NCBI GenBank assembly: GCA_902500825.1
Contig: CABVRX010000004.1
Span: forward strand, 124,001 to 188,000
From: an uncultured Nitrospira sp.
GTDB lineage: Bacteria > Nitrospirota > Nitrospiria > Nitrospirales > Nitrospiraceae
DNA: 64,000 nucleotides
Direction of reading: 5' to 3'
Every line of letters starts with the position of its first letter. Within the stretch, counting starts at the first letter, position 1. Below the pieces are notes generated by a model, which searched no databases, was not told where the DNA came from, and saw nothing but the letters and a program-made list of their open reading frames with translations. Positions 27,430 through 36,896 of the stretch are shown here, in pieces. The position numbers and the translations under genes are program-made.

Positions 27430-28833
27430 ATGGCGGGCAAAACGTTGTTCGACAAGATTTGGGATTCGCATATCGTCCGATCAGAACCGGACGGAACGAC
27501 ACTGCTGTATATCGATCGACAATTGGTTCATGAAGTAACGTCCCCTCAGGCCTTCGAGGGGTTACGGCTCGCGGGACGCCGCCCGAGACGACCGTCCGCA
27601 ACTCTTGCCGTGCCGGATCATAATGTCCCCACCACAGACCGAAGGTTGGGGATCGCCGATCAAGTGAGTGCGCTTCAGATTCAAACGCTCGAGGACAACT
27701 GCAAGGGTTTCGGCATCACCCTTTTCAACATGAGCGATATCCGTCAGGGTATCGTTCATGTCATCGGTCCGGAACAGGGATTCACGCTCCCGGGCACCAC
27801 GATCGTCTGCGGCGACTCCCATACCTCCACCCATGGGGCGTTTGGGGCTCTGGCGTTCGGCATCGGAACCAGTGAAGTGGAGCATGTGTTGGCCACGCAA
27901 TGTTTGGTGCAAAAACGACCCAAGACCATGGAGATACGTGTCGATGGAACACTCGCCGACCGCTGCTCGGCCAAGGATATTATTCTTGCGATTATTGGGA
28001 AGATCGGCACCGCCGGAGGGACGGGGTATGTCATCGAGTATACCGGCTCGGCAATTGAGGCGCTCAGCATGGAGGGTCGCATGACTCTCTGTAACATGTC
28101 GATCGAAGGTGGTGCTCGTGCGGGCATGATCGCGCCCGATGAGAAGACGATTGCCTATATTGAGGGGCGCCCGCTCGCTCCCAAGGGAGATCTTTTAGAA
28201 CAGGCGGTCCGGGCATGGCGACATCTCAAGACTGATGCGGATGCCAAGTACGATATGACCGTGACATTGGAAGCTGAACGGATCGCTCCGCAAGTCAGCT
28301 GGGGCACCAGTCCAGGCATGGTACTGGGTGTGGACCAGAATATTCCGGATCCTCGAACGATGTCCGACGAGAACACGAAGAGCGCCACCGAGCGGGCATT
28401 GGTCTATATGGGACTTTCACCCAATATGCCGATTACCGACATCAAAATCGACAAAGTGTTCATCGGCTCCTGCACCAACTCCCGGATCGAAGATCTTCGG
28501 CTCGCAGCCAGCTTCGCCAAAGGCAAGAAGGTCGCGAAGACCGTGCATGCGATGGTGGTTCCTGGATCGGGGCTCGTCAAGGAACAGGCCGAAGCCGAAG
28601 GACTGGACCGGGTGTTCCGCGACGCAGGGTTCGAGTGGCGGGAGGCCGGGTGCAGCATGTGTCTCGCGATGAATGCCGATGTCCTGAAGCCCGGCGAGCG
28701 CTGCGCCTCTACAAGTAATCGGAATTTTGAGGGACGCCAGGGAGCCGGAGGTCGCACCCATCTGGTGTCGCCGGCCATGGCGGTCGCCGCAGCCATCGAA
28801 GGACACTTTGTTGATATCCGACACTGGAGCTGA
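27430..28833 (+). CDS. leuC: 3-isopropylmalate dehydratase large subunit
   Basis: With LeuD it isomerises 2-isopropylmalate to 3-isopropylmalate in leucine synthesis. The 467-aa protein has the aconitase-family motifs [21 protein letters not shown] and IGSCTNSR. The [4Fe-4S] ligands are the Cys of CTNSR and the two Cys of AGCSMC. It ends with [32 protein letters not shown] precedes the ATG; the frame opens 17 codons earlier inside the promoter. leuD follows after seven bases. leuA and leuB are not in the window. Confidence 0.97.
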   Translation: MAGKTLFDKIWDSHIVRSEPDGTTLLYIDRQLVHEVTSPQAFEGLRLAGRRPRRPSATLAVPDHNVPTTDRRLGIADQVSALQIQTLEDNCKGFGITLFNMSDIRQGIVHVIGPEQGFTLPGTTIVCGDSHTSTHGAFGALAFGIGTSEVEHVLATQCLVQKRPKTMEIRVDGTLADRCSAKDIILAIIGKIGTAGGTGYVIEYTGSAIEALSMEGRMTLCNMSIEGGARAGMIAPDEKTIAYIEGRPLAPKGDLLEQAVRAWRHLKTDADAKYDMTVTLEAERIAPQVSWGTSPGMVLGVDQNIPDPRTMSDENTKSATERALVYMGLSPNMPITDIKIDKVFIGSCTNSRIEDLRLAASFAKGKKVAKTVHAMVVPGSGLVKEQAEAEGLDRVFRDAGFEWREAGCSMCLAMNADVLKPGERCASTSNRNFEGRQGAGGRTHLVSPAMAVAAAIEGHFVDIRHWS

Positions 28834-28840
28834 TCACGCA

Positions 28841-29464
28841 ATGGAACCTTTCACAACATTAACCGGTCTCGTGGCCCCCTTGGATCGTGTGAACGTCGAC
28901 ACCGATCAGGTGATTCCGAAGCAGTTTCTGAAGACGATCAAACGCACCGGGTTGCGCGAAGGTCTGTTCTTCGATTGGCGGAAACGAAAAGACGGTTCGC
29001 CTGATCCAGCCTTCTTTTTGAACCAGCCACGGTATCAGGGCGCGACGATCCTTGTAACCAGGGATAATTTCGGCTGTGGTTCCTCGCGTGAACATGCACC
29101 CTGGGCATTATTGGATCAAGGGTTCCGGTGCATCCTCGCCACGAGTTTTGCCGATATCTTCTATAACAACTGCTTTCAGAACGGAATTCTGCCGGTGGTT
29201 TTGAAATCGGACGACGTGCTGTCCATTATGAGCGACGTGCTCGGCACTGAGGGTTATCAGCTGACAGTTGATCTGGGTCGCCAAACCGTGACCACCCCGA
29301 ACGGAACGACGTACCGGTTCGAGATCGACACCTTCCGCAAGGATTGCCTCTATCGAGGTCTTGATGCGATCGGTCTCACGCTCCAGCATGAGCATGCGAT
29401 CACGGCCTATGAAACCCGTCGAAAGACTGAGGCCCCTTGGCTGTTCAGTGACGTTCGTTCATAA
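28841..29464 (+). CDS. leuD: 3-isopropylmalate dehydratase small subunit
   Basis: A 207-aa swivel-domain partner of LeuC. It shows [17 protein letters not shown] near the N-terminus, [15 protein letters not shown] (the substrate-binding loop) and the [16 protein letters not shown] segment. The length is typical of the bacterial LeuD class with the C-terminal extension. The frame opens 38 codons earlier inside leuC. The ATG at 28841, seven bases after the leuC stop, is the start supported by homology. Confidence 0.96.
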   Translation: MEPFTTLTGLVAPLDRVNVDTDQVIPKQFLKTIKRTGLREGLFFDWRKRKDGSPDPAFFLNQPRYQGATILVTRDNFGCGSSREHAPWALLDQGFRCILATSFADIFYNNCFQNGILPVVLKSDDVLSIMSDVLGTEGYQLTVDLGRQTVTTPNGTTYRFEIDTFRKDCLYRGLDAIGLTLQHEHAITAYETRRKTEAPWLFSDVRS

Positions 29465-29478
29465 CTCAGGAGAAATGG

Positions 29479-29823
29479 ATGAAACTGTTTGTGACGTTTC
29501 TGTTCTTTGTCGGTGCGGCCTACCTCATCGTCGTGTTCAATTGGGCCTATTCCGATGGAAACCGCGCCGGGTACATGCAAAAATTGTCCACGAAGGGCTG
29601 GTTGTGTAAGTCGCATGAAGGAGAGATGGCGATGACGACCGTGCCGGGGACCGCGCCGGTGCTCTGGGAATTTACGATCTGGGACGATAAAATCGCCGCA
29701 CAATTATCAGAGGTGATGGGGAAACGCGTGATCTTGCATTACAAGGAGTATCGCCACATTCCAACCACCTGCTTCGGTGAGACCACCTATTTCGTGGATA
29801 AGGTGGAAGTTCAAGAAGAGTAG
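29479..29823 (+). CDS. Small membrane-anchored protein of unknown function
   Basis: A 114-aa protein with an N-terminal membrane helix (LFVTFLFFVGAAYLIVVF) and a beta-rich soluble part (KGWLCKSHEGEMAM, LWEFTIWDD, VILHYKEYRHIPTTCFGETTYFVDKV). I recall similar conserved proteins in proteobacteria, some with unreliable enzyme names. It contains two Cys residues that could form a disulfide outside the membrane. AGGAGAAATGG precedes the ATG. It follows leuD by 14 bases and may be co-transcribed, but no link to leucine synthesis is evident. Confidence 0.75.
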   Translation: MKLFVTFLFFVGAAYLIVVFNWAYSDGNRAGYMQKLSTKGWLCKSHEGEMAMTTVPGTAPVLWEFTIWDDKIAAQLSEVMGKRVILHYKEYRHIPTTCFGETTYFVDKVEVQEE

Positions 29824-29837
29824 GCTTGCCTCGTCAC

Positions 29838-30893
29838 CTACAGCCATTTCTTTCGTCGAAATCCGATCAGCATCACAGCCGCCACGACACCCATCAGGCC
29901 CACCGCCAGGGGATAACCCCAGGGCCATTTCAACTCGGGCATATACTCGAAATTCATCCCATAGATGCCGGCGATGAAGGTGAGCGGCATGAAAATCGTC
30001 GTGATGACCGTCAGCACTCGCATGACGGTGTTGAGCCGATAGCTGACGCTTGAAAGATAGATGTCGAGACTGGCCGAGACCATTTCGCGCAATGTCTCGA
30101 TGGTATCGACGATCTGCACCACATGGTCGTAGACGTCTCGAAAAAATACCTGGGTGGGTTCACGTAAAAATGGACATTCCGAACGGGACAGATTGTTGAT
30201 CGCCTCCCGCAGCGGCCAGACGGCGCGCCGTACGAACAACAACTGCCGTTTGAGCGCGTGAATGTCTTTGAGCGTTTCCGGTTTCGGATCGGCGATCACC
30301 CGTTCTTGCAGCGATTCGATCCGTTCTCCGAGCATTTCGAGCACAGCGAAATATTGGTCGACCGCGGCATCAATGAGCGCATACAACAGATAGTCCGACC
30401 CATGTTGCCGAAGACGCCCTTTGCCCCCTCTCAGACGATCCCGCACCGAGTGAAAGACATCCGCCCCGTTTTCTTGGAACGAAAGGACATAATTGCGCCC
30501 AAGGACGAAACTCACCTGTTCGACCACGATGTCCCCTCGTTCAGAGAGCATGAGCATCTTCATGACGAGAAAGAAATAGGACTCATAGTCATCGAGCTTC
30601 GGGCGCTGGTCCGTATTGGCAATGTCTTCGAGAAGAAGAGGATGCAGGCCGAAATGTTTTCCGAAGGCCTCCAAAACATCGACCTTATGTACCCCACCGA
30701 CATTCACCCACGTGACGGTTTCGTCCGCAGGCAGCCGAAGCTCGTTCGGGTCTGTGACGACATGCTCTTCGCATCGAGGACCGGCATAATTGAACAGCGT
30801 GATCGTCACGGCCTCGGTTCGCTGTTCGCCGATGTGAATGAGCGTCCCAGGCGAGAGCCCCGTCTTCTTCGACCGTTTCTGTACCAGTTTCAT
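29838..30893 (-). CDS. corA: Magnesium/cobalt transporter CorA
   Basis: A 351-aa pentameric divalent-cation channel. It has the cytoplasmic funnel domain (TWVNVGGVHKVDVLEAFGKHF, LLLEDIANTDQRPKLDDYESYFFL), the long stalk helix, and two C-terminal membrane helices. The universal YGMN motif sits in IAGIYGMNFEYMPEL between the helices, and the protein ends in a basic tail (RRKKWL). It runs convergent to the leuD operon, with 14 bases between stops. Confidence 0.95.
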   Translation of the reverse strand: MKLVQKRSKKTGLSPGTLIHIGEQRTEAVTITLFNYAGPRCEEHVVTDPNELRLPADETVTWVNVGGVHKVDVLEAFGKHFGLHPLLLEDIANTDQRPKLDDYESYFFLVMKMLMLSERGDIVVEQVSFVLGRNYVLSFQENGADVFHSVRDRLRGGKGRLRQHGSDYLLYALIDAAVDQYFAVLEMLGERIESLQERVIADPKPETLKDIHALKRQLLFVRRAVWPLREAINNLSRSECPFLREPTQVFFRDVYDHVVQIVDTIETLREMVSASLDIYLSSVSYRLNTVMRVLTVITTIFMPLTFIAGIYGMNFEYMPELKWPWGYPLAVGLMGVVAAVMLIGFRRKKWL

Positions 30894-30985
30894 CGTACCG
30901 TGCTTGTACGCAGATTCAGAGTCCAGGTCAAGCCGGTAGAAGCTGATCGCTTTTCATCTATGTCCAGGCCTGCTACTCTTCCGAC

Positions 30986-31792
30986 ATGGCATGGAACCAC
31001 GAACTTGAGATTCTCATCGATGTAATCCGTAGGGCCGGCAGAGAAGCTCTGCGGTTCGTCGTCGATGGATTTGAAACGATTCAGAAGCCGGACCAGTCGC
31101 CGGTGACCTCCGCGGACCTGGCCGTGAATCGGGTTCTCCAATCTCGCCTGGAGTCGGCATTTCCTCAAGATGGATGGCTCTCAGAGGAATCGCCTGATAG
31201 TCTGGAGCGACTTCAGAAGAGACGCGTCTGGATCGTTGATCCGATAGATGGCACGAAGGCGTTCATCAATGGTGAATCGGAATTTTGCATTTCTGTCGCC
31301 CTCATTGAACAGAATCATCCGGTCGTCGCATGTATTTTCAACCCTTCCACCGACGAACTCTTCACCGCGACGCGAGGGGGAGGCGTTCGTCTCAATGATA
31401 AGTCGGTTGCACCACCGACAGCGTGGGAAGGGCGGCATCCGGTCATCGCTCTGAATCCGTGGGAGCGACGGATCGGCCGCTTCACGTCCCTCGAGCCGTC
31501 GGCCAACAGCCGCCCTATCCGCTCAATTGCTTGGGTACTTGCACTCGCCGCAACCGGCCGCATCGAAGCGGTGGTCACGTTGGAGCCTGAAAATGAATGG
31601 GATGTTGCGGCAGGGACTCTCCTCATCACGGAAGCAGGTGGAACCATCTCCGACGGACACGGACATGACCTGGCCTTTAATCGACGTGAGCCTCGCTATC
31701 GGGGAATCATCGCCACCAGCCCGTCTTGTCCCGATGCTCTCACGCGACAGCTCAAGCTCCTAACTCGTTCGGTCGTTGGAGGCAAAGGATAG
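30986..31792 (+). CDS. cysQ: 3'(2'),5'-bisphosphate nucleotidase CysQ
   Basis: Removes the 3'-phosphate from PAP/PAPS, recycling a by-product of sulfate assimilation. The 268-aa inositol-monophosphatase-type enzyme has metal ligands in SEES (about 66-69), DPIDGTKAF (85-93) and EWDVAAGTLLITEAGG near residue 205. It faces corA across about 90 bases and converges on the aminotransferase downstream. Other members of the superfamily (SuhB, Fbp) lack the GESEFCISVALIE segment, which favours CysQ. Confidence 0.92.
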   Translation: MAWNHELEILIDVIRRAGREALRFVVDGFETIQKPDQSPVTSADLAVNRVLQSRLESAFPQDGWLSEESPDSLERLQKRRVWIVDPIDGTKAFINGESEFCISVALIEQNHPVVACIFNPSTDELFTATRGGGVRLNDKSVAPPTAWEGRHPVIALNPWERRIGRFTSLEPSANSRPIRSIAWVLALAATGRIEAVVTLEPENEWDVAAGTLLITEAGGTISDGHGHDLAFNRREPRYRGIIATSPSCPDALTRQLKLLTRSVVGGKG

Positions 31793-31797
31793 TTGTT

Positions 31798-32955
31798 TTA
31801 GAAATCGGTTTGGGTCAGCCGACGACAGGCCTCATCGAGATCAGAGTCCGTCTTGGCATAGCTGAAGCGAACGAAGTTGGCTCCTGCCGCACCGGAGAAA
31901 AACGCCTCTCCCGGTACACCAGCCACGCCGGTTTTCTCTAATAGATACATGGCGCGAGCTTTCCCGGTGTCGCCTGGAAGCCGAGATACATCCGCCAACA
32001 CGTAATAGGCCCCTTCTGGGATTGATGGTACGAGACCCGCCTTGGCCAGAGCGCTGCAAAATCTGTCGCGCTTCTGCTGATAATCCCGAGCCAGGATTCC
32101 ATAGAAATCGTCCGGCAACTCTCTGATGCCACGAGCCACGCCTATTTGGAGCGGCGCCGGAGCACAGACGTAGAGGAGATCGTTCATCGCGCCGATGGCT
32201 CTTGTCCATGGTGGCGCAGCCATACTGTACCCGATCCGCCACCCCGTCACGCTGAACGTTTTGGAGTACCCTCCGATGGTCACCGTCCGTTCCGCCATAT
32301 TCGGCAAGGAGGCCATGCTCACATGCCGCCGCCCGTCATAGAGAAAGTATTCGTAGATTTCATCCGTCAGGACGAACAGATCATGCCGGCATGCAAAATC
32401 CGCCAGGGCCTCAAGTTCCGTTCGGCTGAATATCTTACCCGATGGGTTGCCGGGCGAATTGACGACGATGGCCTTAGTCTTGGGTGTCACCGTCTCTTCG
32501 AGCTGAGCCTGGTCGAACGTCCATTTCGGGGTCCTCATCTTCACAACCACCGCCACGGCCTCGACTGCGCGCAAGGCACTGATGTGGTACTGGTAGTATG
32601 GTTCGAAGAGAATGACTTCGTCACCGAGATCCAGTAAGGCCTCACAGGCGCAGTGAAAGGCGCCGGTTGCCCCGGCGCTGACGGTGATCTGCGTTTCTGG
32701 ATCGGCTTCAATACCGTTATAGTGCGCCAACTTGTCGGCGATGGCTTGGCGCAATTCAGGCACGCCGTCGAAGCGGGTGTAGACATTGTGCCCATCCCTG
32801 ATGGCCTTCTCTGCCCCTTCGAGAACGATTGGTGGCACCGCCGTGTCACAGACACCCTGTGCCATATTGAGGCCCTTCATGCTCGCGCAAGCCTGTGTCA
32901 TCGCCCGAATTTCCGATTGGGCGAGATCCACCATCCGTCGACTGACCGTTCGCAT
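31798..32955 (-). CDS. PLP-dependent class I/II aminotransferase
   Basis: A 385-aa fold-type I aminotransferase. Key parts are NVYTRFDGVPELRQAIADK, SAGATGAFHCACEALL, the VVNSPGNPSGK loop, LTDEIYEYF and the PLP lysine in IGGYSKTFSVTGWRIGY. The substrate cannot be fixed; it resembles aspartate/methionine-type enzymes. The frame is open 42 codons upstream, but GAGGGAG seven bases before the ATG at 32955 decides the start. It stands alone and converges on cysQ. Confidence 0.88.
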   Translation of the reverse strand: MRTVSRRMVDLAQSEIRAMTQACASMKGLNMAQGVCDTAVPPIVLEGAEKAIRDGHNVYTRFDGVPELRQAIADKLAHYNGIEADPETQITVSAGATGAFHCACEALLDLGDEVILFEPYYQYHISALRAVEAVAVVVKMRTPKWTFDQAQLEETVTPKTKAIVVNSPGNPSGKIFSRTELEALADFACRHDLFVLTDEIYEYFLYDGRRHVSMASLPNMAERTVTIGGYSKTFSVTGWRIGYSMAAPPWTRAIGAMNDLLYVCAPAPLQIGVARGIRELPDDFYGILARDYQQKRDRFCSALAKAGLVPSIPEGAYYVLADVSRLPGDTGKARAMYLLEKTGVAGVPGEAFFSGAAGANFVRFSYAKTDSDLDEACRRLTQTDF

Positions 32956-33470
32956 CACAATACTCCCTCTTTGGCAGGTCTTCTTTGTCGCAGAGGACTG
33001 CGTCTGCGTCAAGATGGCTTCGCGTTCATTCGGGGTGGAAGATCTATCAATCGAGATGGCTTTTAGGACATCCCTGCTCATTTTAAGTGGCCTCTTCGAT
33101 CGATCAGGTCGTTGTCTGCTGGATCGATGGCAACCAGTTCGGCTTGGAGTTCACCAGCATTTGCCTAGCTCAGGGAAAACGACCGAGAAACCTGATCATG
33201 AAAGTCAGATCTTGAGATCAGTGACAGGTCACGTCTTTCGCCAGTTCAACAAATCATAGGTGTAGATCATCATAGGCTTTCCGGTCAGTGGCCACCTCCA
33301 TGATTACCTTGAACTCGAAGACGAAGCCTGTCAGTCCATTGTGGTATCGATGATTCCTCGCTCGATAGCAGAGCTATCGGCTATTTACTCGACACACTTC
33401 GGTTGCTTCGAAAACAATAAGTCAATAGTCATGCAGACCTCATTGATCATTACTGACCTTTTTCATTTTT

Positions 33471-33540
33471 TGAGCCCGCTGGAGTGCACCCACCGGATCG
33501 ATGGGTCTTAACCGGTGTCCACGAAACTCGGGCGAGCTCA
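33471..33540. repeat. Possible miniature inverted-repeat element or insertion-sequence end
   Basis: The stretch opens with TGAGCCCGC and closes with the reverse complement of TGAGCTCGCC, giving imperfect terminal inverted repeats. Inside, ACCCA and TGGGT can pair. The sequence GTTTCGTGGACACC read from the right end resembles IS3-family termini. No transposase is present. Tentative. Confidence 0.3.
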
Positions 33541-33560
33541 TCCCGATCCCTTTAAAGGTT

Positions 33561-33606
33561 ACACGGCTTCCATTCACTTCAGCACTGTGAAGTACCACTT
33601 CCGTGT
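33561..33606 (+). other. Nested hairpin in the putative leader of the caspase gene
   Basis: An outer stem ACACGG/CCGTGT (33561-33566 with 33601-33606) encloses an inner stem ACTTCA/TGAAGT (33576-33581 with 33588-33593). It ends 86 bases before the caspase ATG. There is no T-run after it, so it is not an obvious terminator. Confidence 0.35.
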
Positions 33607-33692
33607 ATGCGTCTAAAGCATAATTGTTAGACCACGCATTTCATCGTAAAAGGAGTTCACCGACCGGGCTATCGTTTTCACATGGAGGTAAT

Positions 33693-34931
33693 ATGAATAT
33701 CCTGTTTGGCGTTCTGGCTTTAATCGCAAGTCTGTCGACGGGATGTGCCACAATTGTTAGCAACAGCACGGTCGATGTTTCCCTAGCCACCACTCCTCCC
33801 GGTGCCAAAGCCCAAGTGAATGGTCAGACGTACGCAACCACAAATCCTGTAACAATCCCGATTCGACGTGGAAAGAACCCTACTATTCATGTTGAAAAGG
33901 ATGGATACGAGCCTCAAGATATAAGACTCGAAAGAAAATTCGGCGGTTGGGTATGGGGCAACATCCTATTCGGAGGCTTAATCGGACTCGGCATTGATTT
34001 AATTACCGAACATGCCTATGGGGTAGAACCAGATGATATATACATCACGCTACAACCAGTTAGCGCAGCATCAAAACAAAACGCCCCAAACTTGATCGCT
34101 GCTCCTGTCAGCTCTCCACCGCCGCTTTCTGCAAGTGACGTTGATTCTCCGCCCGTTTCATCAACAAGAAGAAAGAACGCCCATGCCATCGTCATCGGAC
34201 TTGAGATATATCGGAACCAACTACCGAAGGCTGATTATGCGGAAACAGATGCAAAGGTCGTGGCTCAGTATTTGTCAAAAAGTATGGGTTTTGAAGAAGA
34301 AAATATTGCATTGTTAGTGAATGAGCGGGCCTCGAAGAGCGATCTTGAGAAGTACTTTGAAACCTGGCTGCCTAACCGAGTCGAAAAAGATGACACGGTC
34401 TTTGTTTACTATTCCGGCCACGGCGCTCCCAATACAAAAACAAATGAAGCTTTTCTGATGCCTTACGATGGTGATCCAGTATTCTTAAACAATACCGGCT
34501 ATTCCCTAAACCGACTTTACCAGAATCTAGCCAATCTCCCTGCGAAAGAAATTATCGTTGTCCTCGACTCCTGCTTTTCCGGTTCCGGTGGCCGTTCTGT
34601 TATAGCCAAAGGCATGCGACCCATCATCACGGAAGTTAGGAATCCCATTTTAGGAAAAGGAAAAACGGTTGTCATAGCAGCGAGCACGGCAGAGCAGGTT
34701 TCGGCTACTTACGATCAACAAAGGCATGGGCTTTTCACATATTTCTTCTTAAAGGGACTACAAGGCGAAGGGGATACAAACAAGAATGGGAAAATCGAGG
34801 TTGCTGAACTGTTTGAGTACCTTCGACCTCAAGTAGAACGGGTTGCACGGCGACAATTCAATACCGAACAGACTCCACAATTGATCGGTAGCACAGAGTT
34901 GATCACAAACGGCATCAATCTGCTGGAGTAG
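33693..34931 (+). CDS. Caspase (peptidase C14) lipoprotein with PEGA domain
   Basis: A 412-aa protein. It has a lipoprotein signal peptide with lipobox LSTGC (Cys at residue 18), a PEGA-like beta domain (about 28-80: TTPPGAKAQVNGQ, HVEKDGYEPQ), a hydrophobic segment (90-104), a Pro/Ser linker and a caspase p20 domain (about 161-400). The catalytic dyad is visible: H243 in YYSGHG and C294 in VLDSCFSGSGG. It should be an orthocaspase/metacaspase-like cysteine peptidase anchored in an envelope membrane. GGAGGT lies before the ATG. The DUF4384 gene follows after nine bases. Base composition is more A/T-rich than its surroundings, suggesting transfer. Confidence 0.9.
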   Translation: MNILFGVLALIASLSTGCATIVSNSTVDVSLATTPPGAKAQVNGQTYATTNPVTIPIRRGKNPTIHVEKDGYEPQDIRLERKFGGWVWGNILFGGLIGLGIDLITEHAYGVEPDDIYITLQPVSAASKQNAPNLIAAPVSSPPPLSASDVDSPPVSSTRRKNAHAIVIGLEIYRNQLPKADYAETDAKVVAQYLSKSMGFEEENIALLVNERASKSDLEKYFETWLPNRVEKDDTVFVYYSGHGAPNTKTNEAFLMPYDGDPVFLNNTGYSLNRLYQNLANLPAKEIIVVLDSCFSGSGGRSVIAKGMRPIITEVRNPILGKGKTVVIAASTAEQVSATYDQQRHGLFTYFFLKGLQGEGDTNKNGKIEVAELFEYLRPQVERVARRQFNTEQTPQLIGSTELITNGINLLE

Positions 34932-34940
34932 ATTGCTCTC

Positions 34941-35927
34941 ATGTCAGACCCACTACACCGGGTTTTTGGATTGTTAATGGCATTGCAAATCTCACTACAA
35001 TCCTGCGCAGCTATGCAGCACGGACTACAAACGGACATGAGACAACCCACAGAAGGACGCCAGACTGTTGAGACAGCCGGTAGCCTTGATGCGAAGGTTT
35101 TAGATATGGATCCAGATCACTGTACGTGGGTGGAATCCACTGCCACTGTTGTGTTCGGAGACCAAGATACCAAGCACCAGGCTTTTGCCCAAGCGGTGAT
35201 GGAAGCCAGAATTAAGGCCATGAATCGCCTACTAGGCGTGCATTTAGAGCATCAGTTCATAGACTTTCAGCACGAGAACAGTCTTAGAGGAGAAGCATCG
35301 TTGACCGAGCATCTCCTCCGCGTCACACAGTATGGTCGGGCTATACACGAGAGGGTTGTGCATGCGGGGCTCATCAATGAAGGGGGATGTGTTGGTTGCC
35401 GATTTCAAGCGACAATTCAAACCTGTATCGTTCCCGAACCGGGTCGAAAAGACAAGGATTTCAAAGTCACCCTACGGCTGAACAGGTCAAGTTATTTAGA
35501 TGGAGATGAAGCGCTCATTTCTGTGACCTCTTCTCGCGACGCCTATCTCTATCTGTATGGCGTTGACATGAATTTGAATGGTTCCTTAATCTTTCCTAAC
35601 GATTACGCCAGAGACAATCACATTCGAGCAGGAGAGACCTGGACCTATCCGAACCAAGACGCACGGGAGAAAGGCATCCGTGCGATAGCCAAGCTTCTAC
35701 CTGGCGCTTCAGTGTCTGCTGAGATAATACGAGTCATTGCCTCAAAAACTCCGCTACAGGTGTCAGTTATGTCACTAGCTGAGACGAACTACAGAGGGGG
35801 AACTGTTCAGACTGCCGGGGAAGTAACCCCCGGTAGAGGGTCATTCTTGGACCTAATGCGAAAACTGAATGCCACGGATGTGGAGTGGGTTGAAGATGTG
35901 CAAGCATTTACTATCCGTAACGAATGA
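34941..35927 (+). CDS. DUF4384 domain lipoprotein
   Basis: A 328-aa protein with a hydrophobic N-terminus and a probable lipobox (SLQSC, Cys at 22). Residues 85-170 form a domain whose CRFQATIQTCIV segment resembles outer-membrane assembly-type proteins. A DUF4384 domain follows (about 180-275: LRLNRSSYLDGDEALISVTSSRDAYLYLYGVDMNGS-type, SLIFPNDYARDN). DUF4384 is repeatedly found with caspase-domain proteins. No strong ribosome site precedes the ATG, so translation may be coupled to the caspase gene nine bases upstream. It probably works with that peptidase, but the role is unknown. Confidence 0.82.
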   Translation: MSDPLHRVFGLLMALQISLQSCAAMQHGLQTDMRQPTEGRQTVETAGSLDAKVLDMDPDHCTWVESTATVVFGDQDTKHQAFAQAVMEARIKAMNRLLGVHLEHQFIDFQHENSLRGEASLTEHLLRVTQYGRAIHERVVHAGLINEGGCVGCRFQATIQTCIVPEPGRKDKDFKVTLRLNRSSYLDGDEALISVTSSRDAYLYLYGVDMNLNGSLIFPNDYARDNHIRAGETWTYPNQDAREKGIRAIAKLLPGASVSAEIIRVIASKTPLQVSVMSLAETNYRGGTVQTAGEVTPGRGSFLDLMRKLNATDVEWVEDVQAFTIRNE

Positions 35928-36140
35928 GCGTTCTGGTTGCGTGCGCCATACAGTTCTGCACGGCTGCCAATGCTGGTCGTTGCCATCATAAGGTTAACCC
36001 AAGATTGAGGTCACATCTTGATTTGTGCATCATCACATTTCCTAGAATTCACAATGCGACTGATCGTCGAATAGTGCAACACCTGCCGGGTGAGCGCTTG
36101 GGTTGATCCCCACCCTGGATTGGGCGCAGAGTTATTACGC

Positions 36141-36761
36141 TTATGGTTTCCCCCATAAGGCCTCCAACCGCTGGGCTCGGCCGCAGCTGTACTTGTAATA
36201 CTTATATCGGAGCGGGTTCTTCTTGTAGTAATCCTGGTGATAGTCCTCGGCTGGATAGAAGGTCGACGCTTGAACTAGCTGCGTCACGATCGGGGCAGAA
36301 AGCCGCTTGGACTGTTCGATCTTGCTTTTCGATTCTTCTGACAACCGCTTCTCTTCATCGGTGGTATAGAAGACGACCGCCCGGTATTGATTGCCATGAT
36401 CGCAAAATTGCGCATTCGGCATGACTGGGTCGATGTTGCGCCAAAAGGAATCTAATAATTTCTGATACGTGACCTTGGTTGGATCATACATGACTTCGAT
36501 GGACTCGGCGTGGCCCGTGCGTCCATCTGAGACCTGTTCATAGGTGGGATTGGCGACCGTGCCTCCCATATAGCCGGATACGACCGTGATGACGCCATCG
36601 ACTTTTTCGAAGGCCTCTTCCATGCACCAGAAGCAGCCACCGGCAAAGTAAGCCTTGGCGGTGGTCGATGCGCTCTGAACTCCGCTTGAGAGCCAGGCTG
36701 TGAGAGTCGCGCAGGTCACGAGACCGACCGTCATGAATATCCAACGTCGGAGTGTTGCCAT
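36141..36761 (-). CDS. msrA: Peptide methionine (S)-S-oxide reductase MsrA, exported
   Basis: Repairs oxidised methionine. The 206-aa protein has an N-terminal signal or anchor (RRWIFMTVGLVTCATLTAWLSSG) not present in the cytoplasmic enzyme, so it should act in the periplasm. The catalytic Cys is C43 in GGCFWCMEEAF. VSGYMGG, GHAESIEVMYDP and FWRNIDPVMPNAQFCDHGNQYR follow. A C-terminal Cys in YKYSCGRAQRL may serve as the resolving residue. AGGATAGGAAA precedes the ATG. Confidence 0.94.
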   Translation of the reverse strand: MATLRRWIFMTVGLVTCATLTAWLSSGVQSASTTAKAYFAGGCFWCMEEAFEKVDGVITVVSGYMGGTVANPTYEQVSDGRTGHAESIEVMYDPTKVTYQKLLDSFWRNIDPVMPNAQFCDHGNQYRAVVFYTTDEEKRLSEESKSKIEQSKRLSAPIVTQLVQASTFYPAEDYHQDYYKKNPLRYKYYKYSCGRAQRLEALWGKP

Positions 36762-36896
36762 TTTCCTATCCTCCCCTCTCCTAGTCCTCCTCGCGGCCGG
36801 ATTCTTACATCTTACTACAATGCTCCCTGAGAGGTGGATGTAGGTGCAACTTGTGGGGACACGAGGCGGGCCGGCCCGGCGTAAGTCTCTCGCCCT

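Larger units (their letters stand above)
32956..33692. other. Non-coding, A/T-richer region with inverted repeats
   Basis: About 740 bases without a convincing gene, at the left border of the caspase island. It contains cgatag-cagag-ctatcg near 33362-33378, the TGAGC-bounded element at 33471-33540 and a nested hairpin at 33561-33606. Short open stretches in several frames lack starts and ribosome sites. It probably includes remnants of an insertion event. Confidence 0.5.

Noticed and set aside
33240-33400. Minus-strand open stretch ending TDRKAYDDLHL considered as a gene remnant
   Set aside because: It has no start codon with a ribosome site and no recognised family, so it is not listed as a gene.
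33508-33520. A 13-base sequence ttaaccggtgtcc also found at 55907-55919
   Set aside because: Shared 13-mers are expected by chance in 64 kb, and flanking bases do not match.
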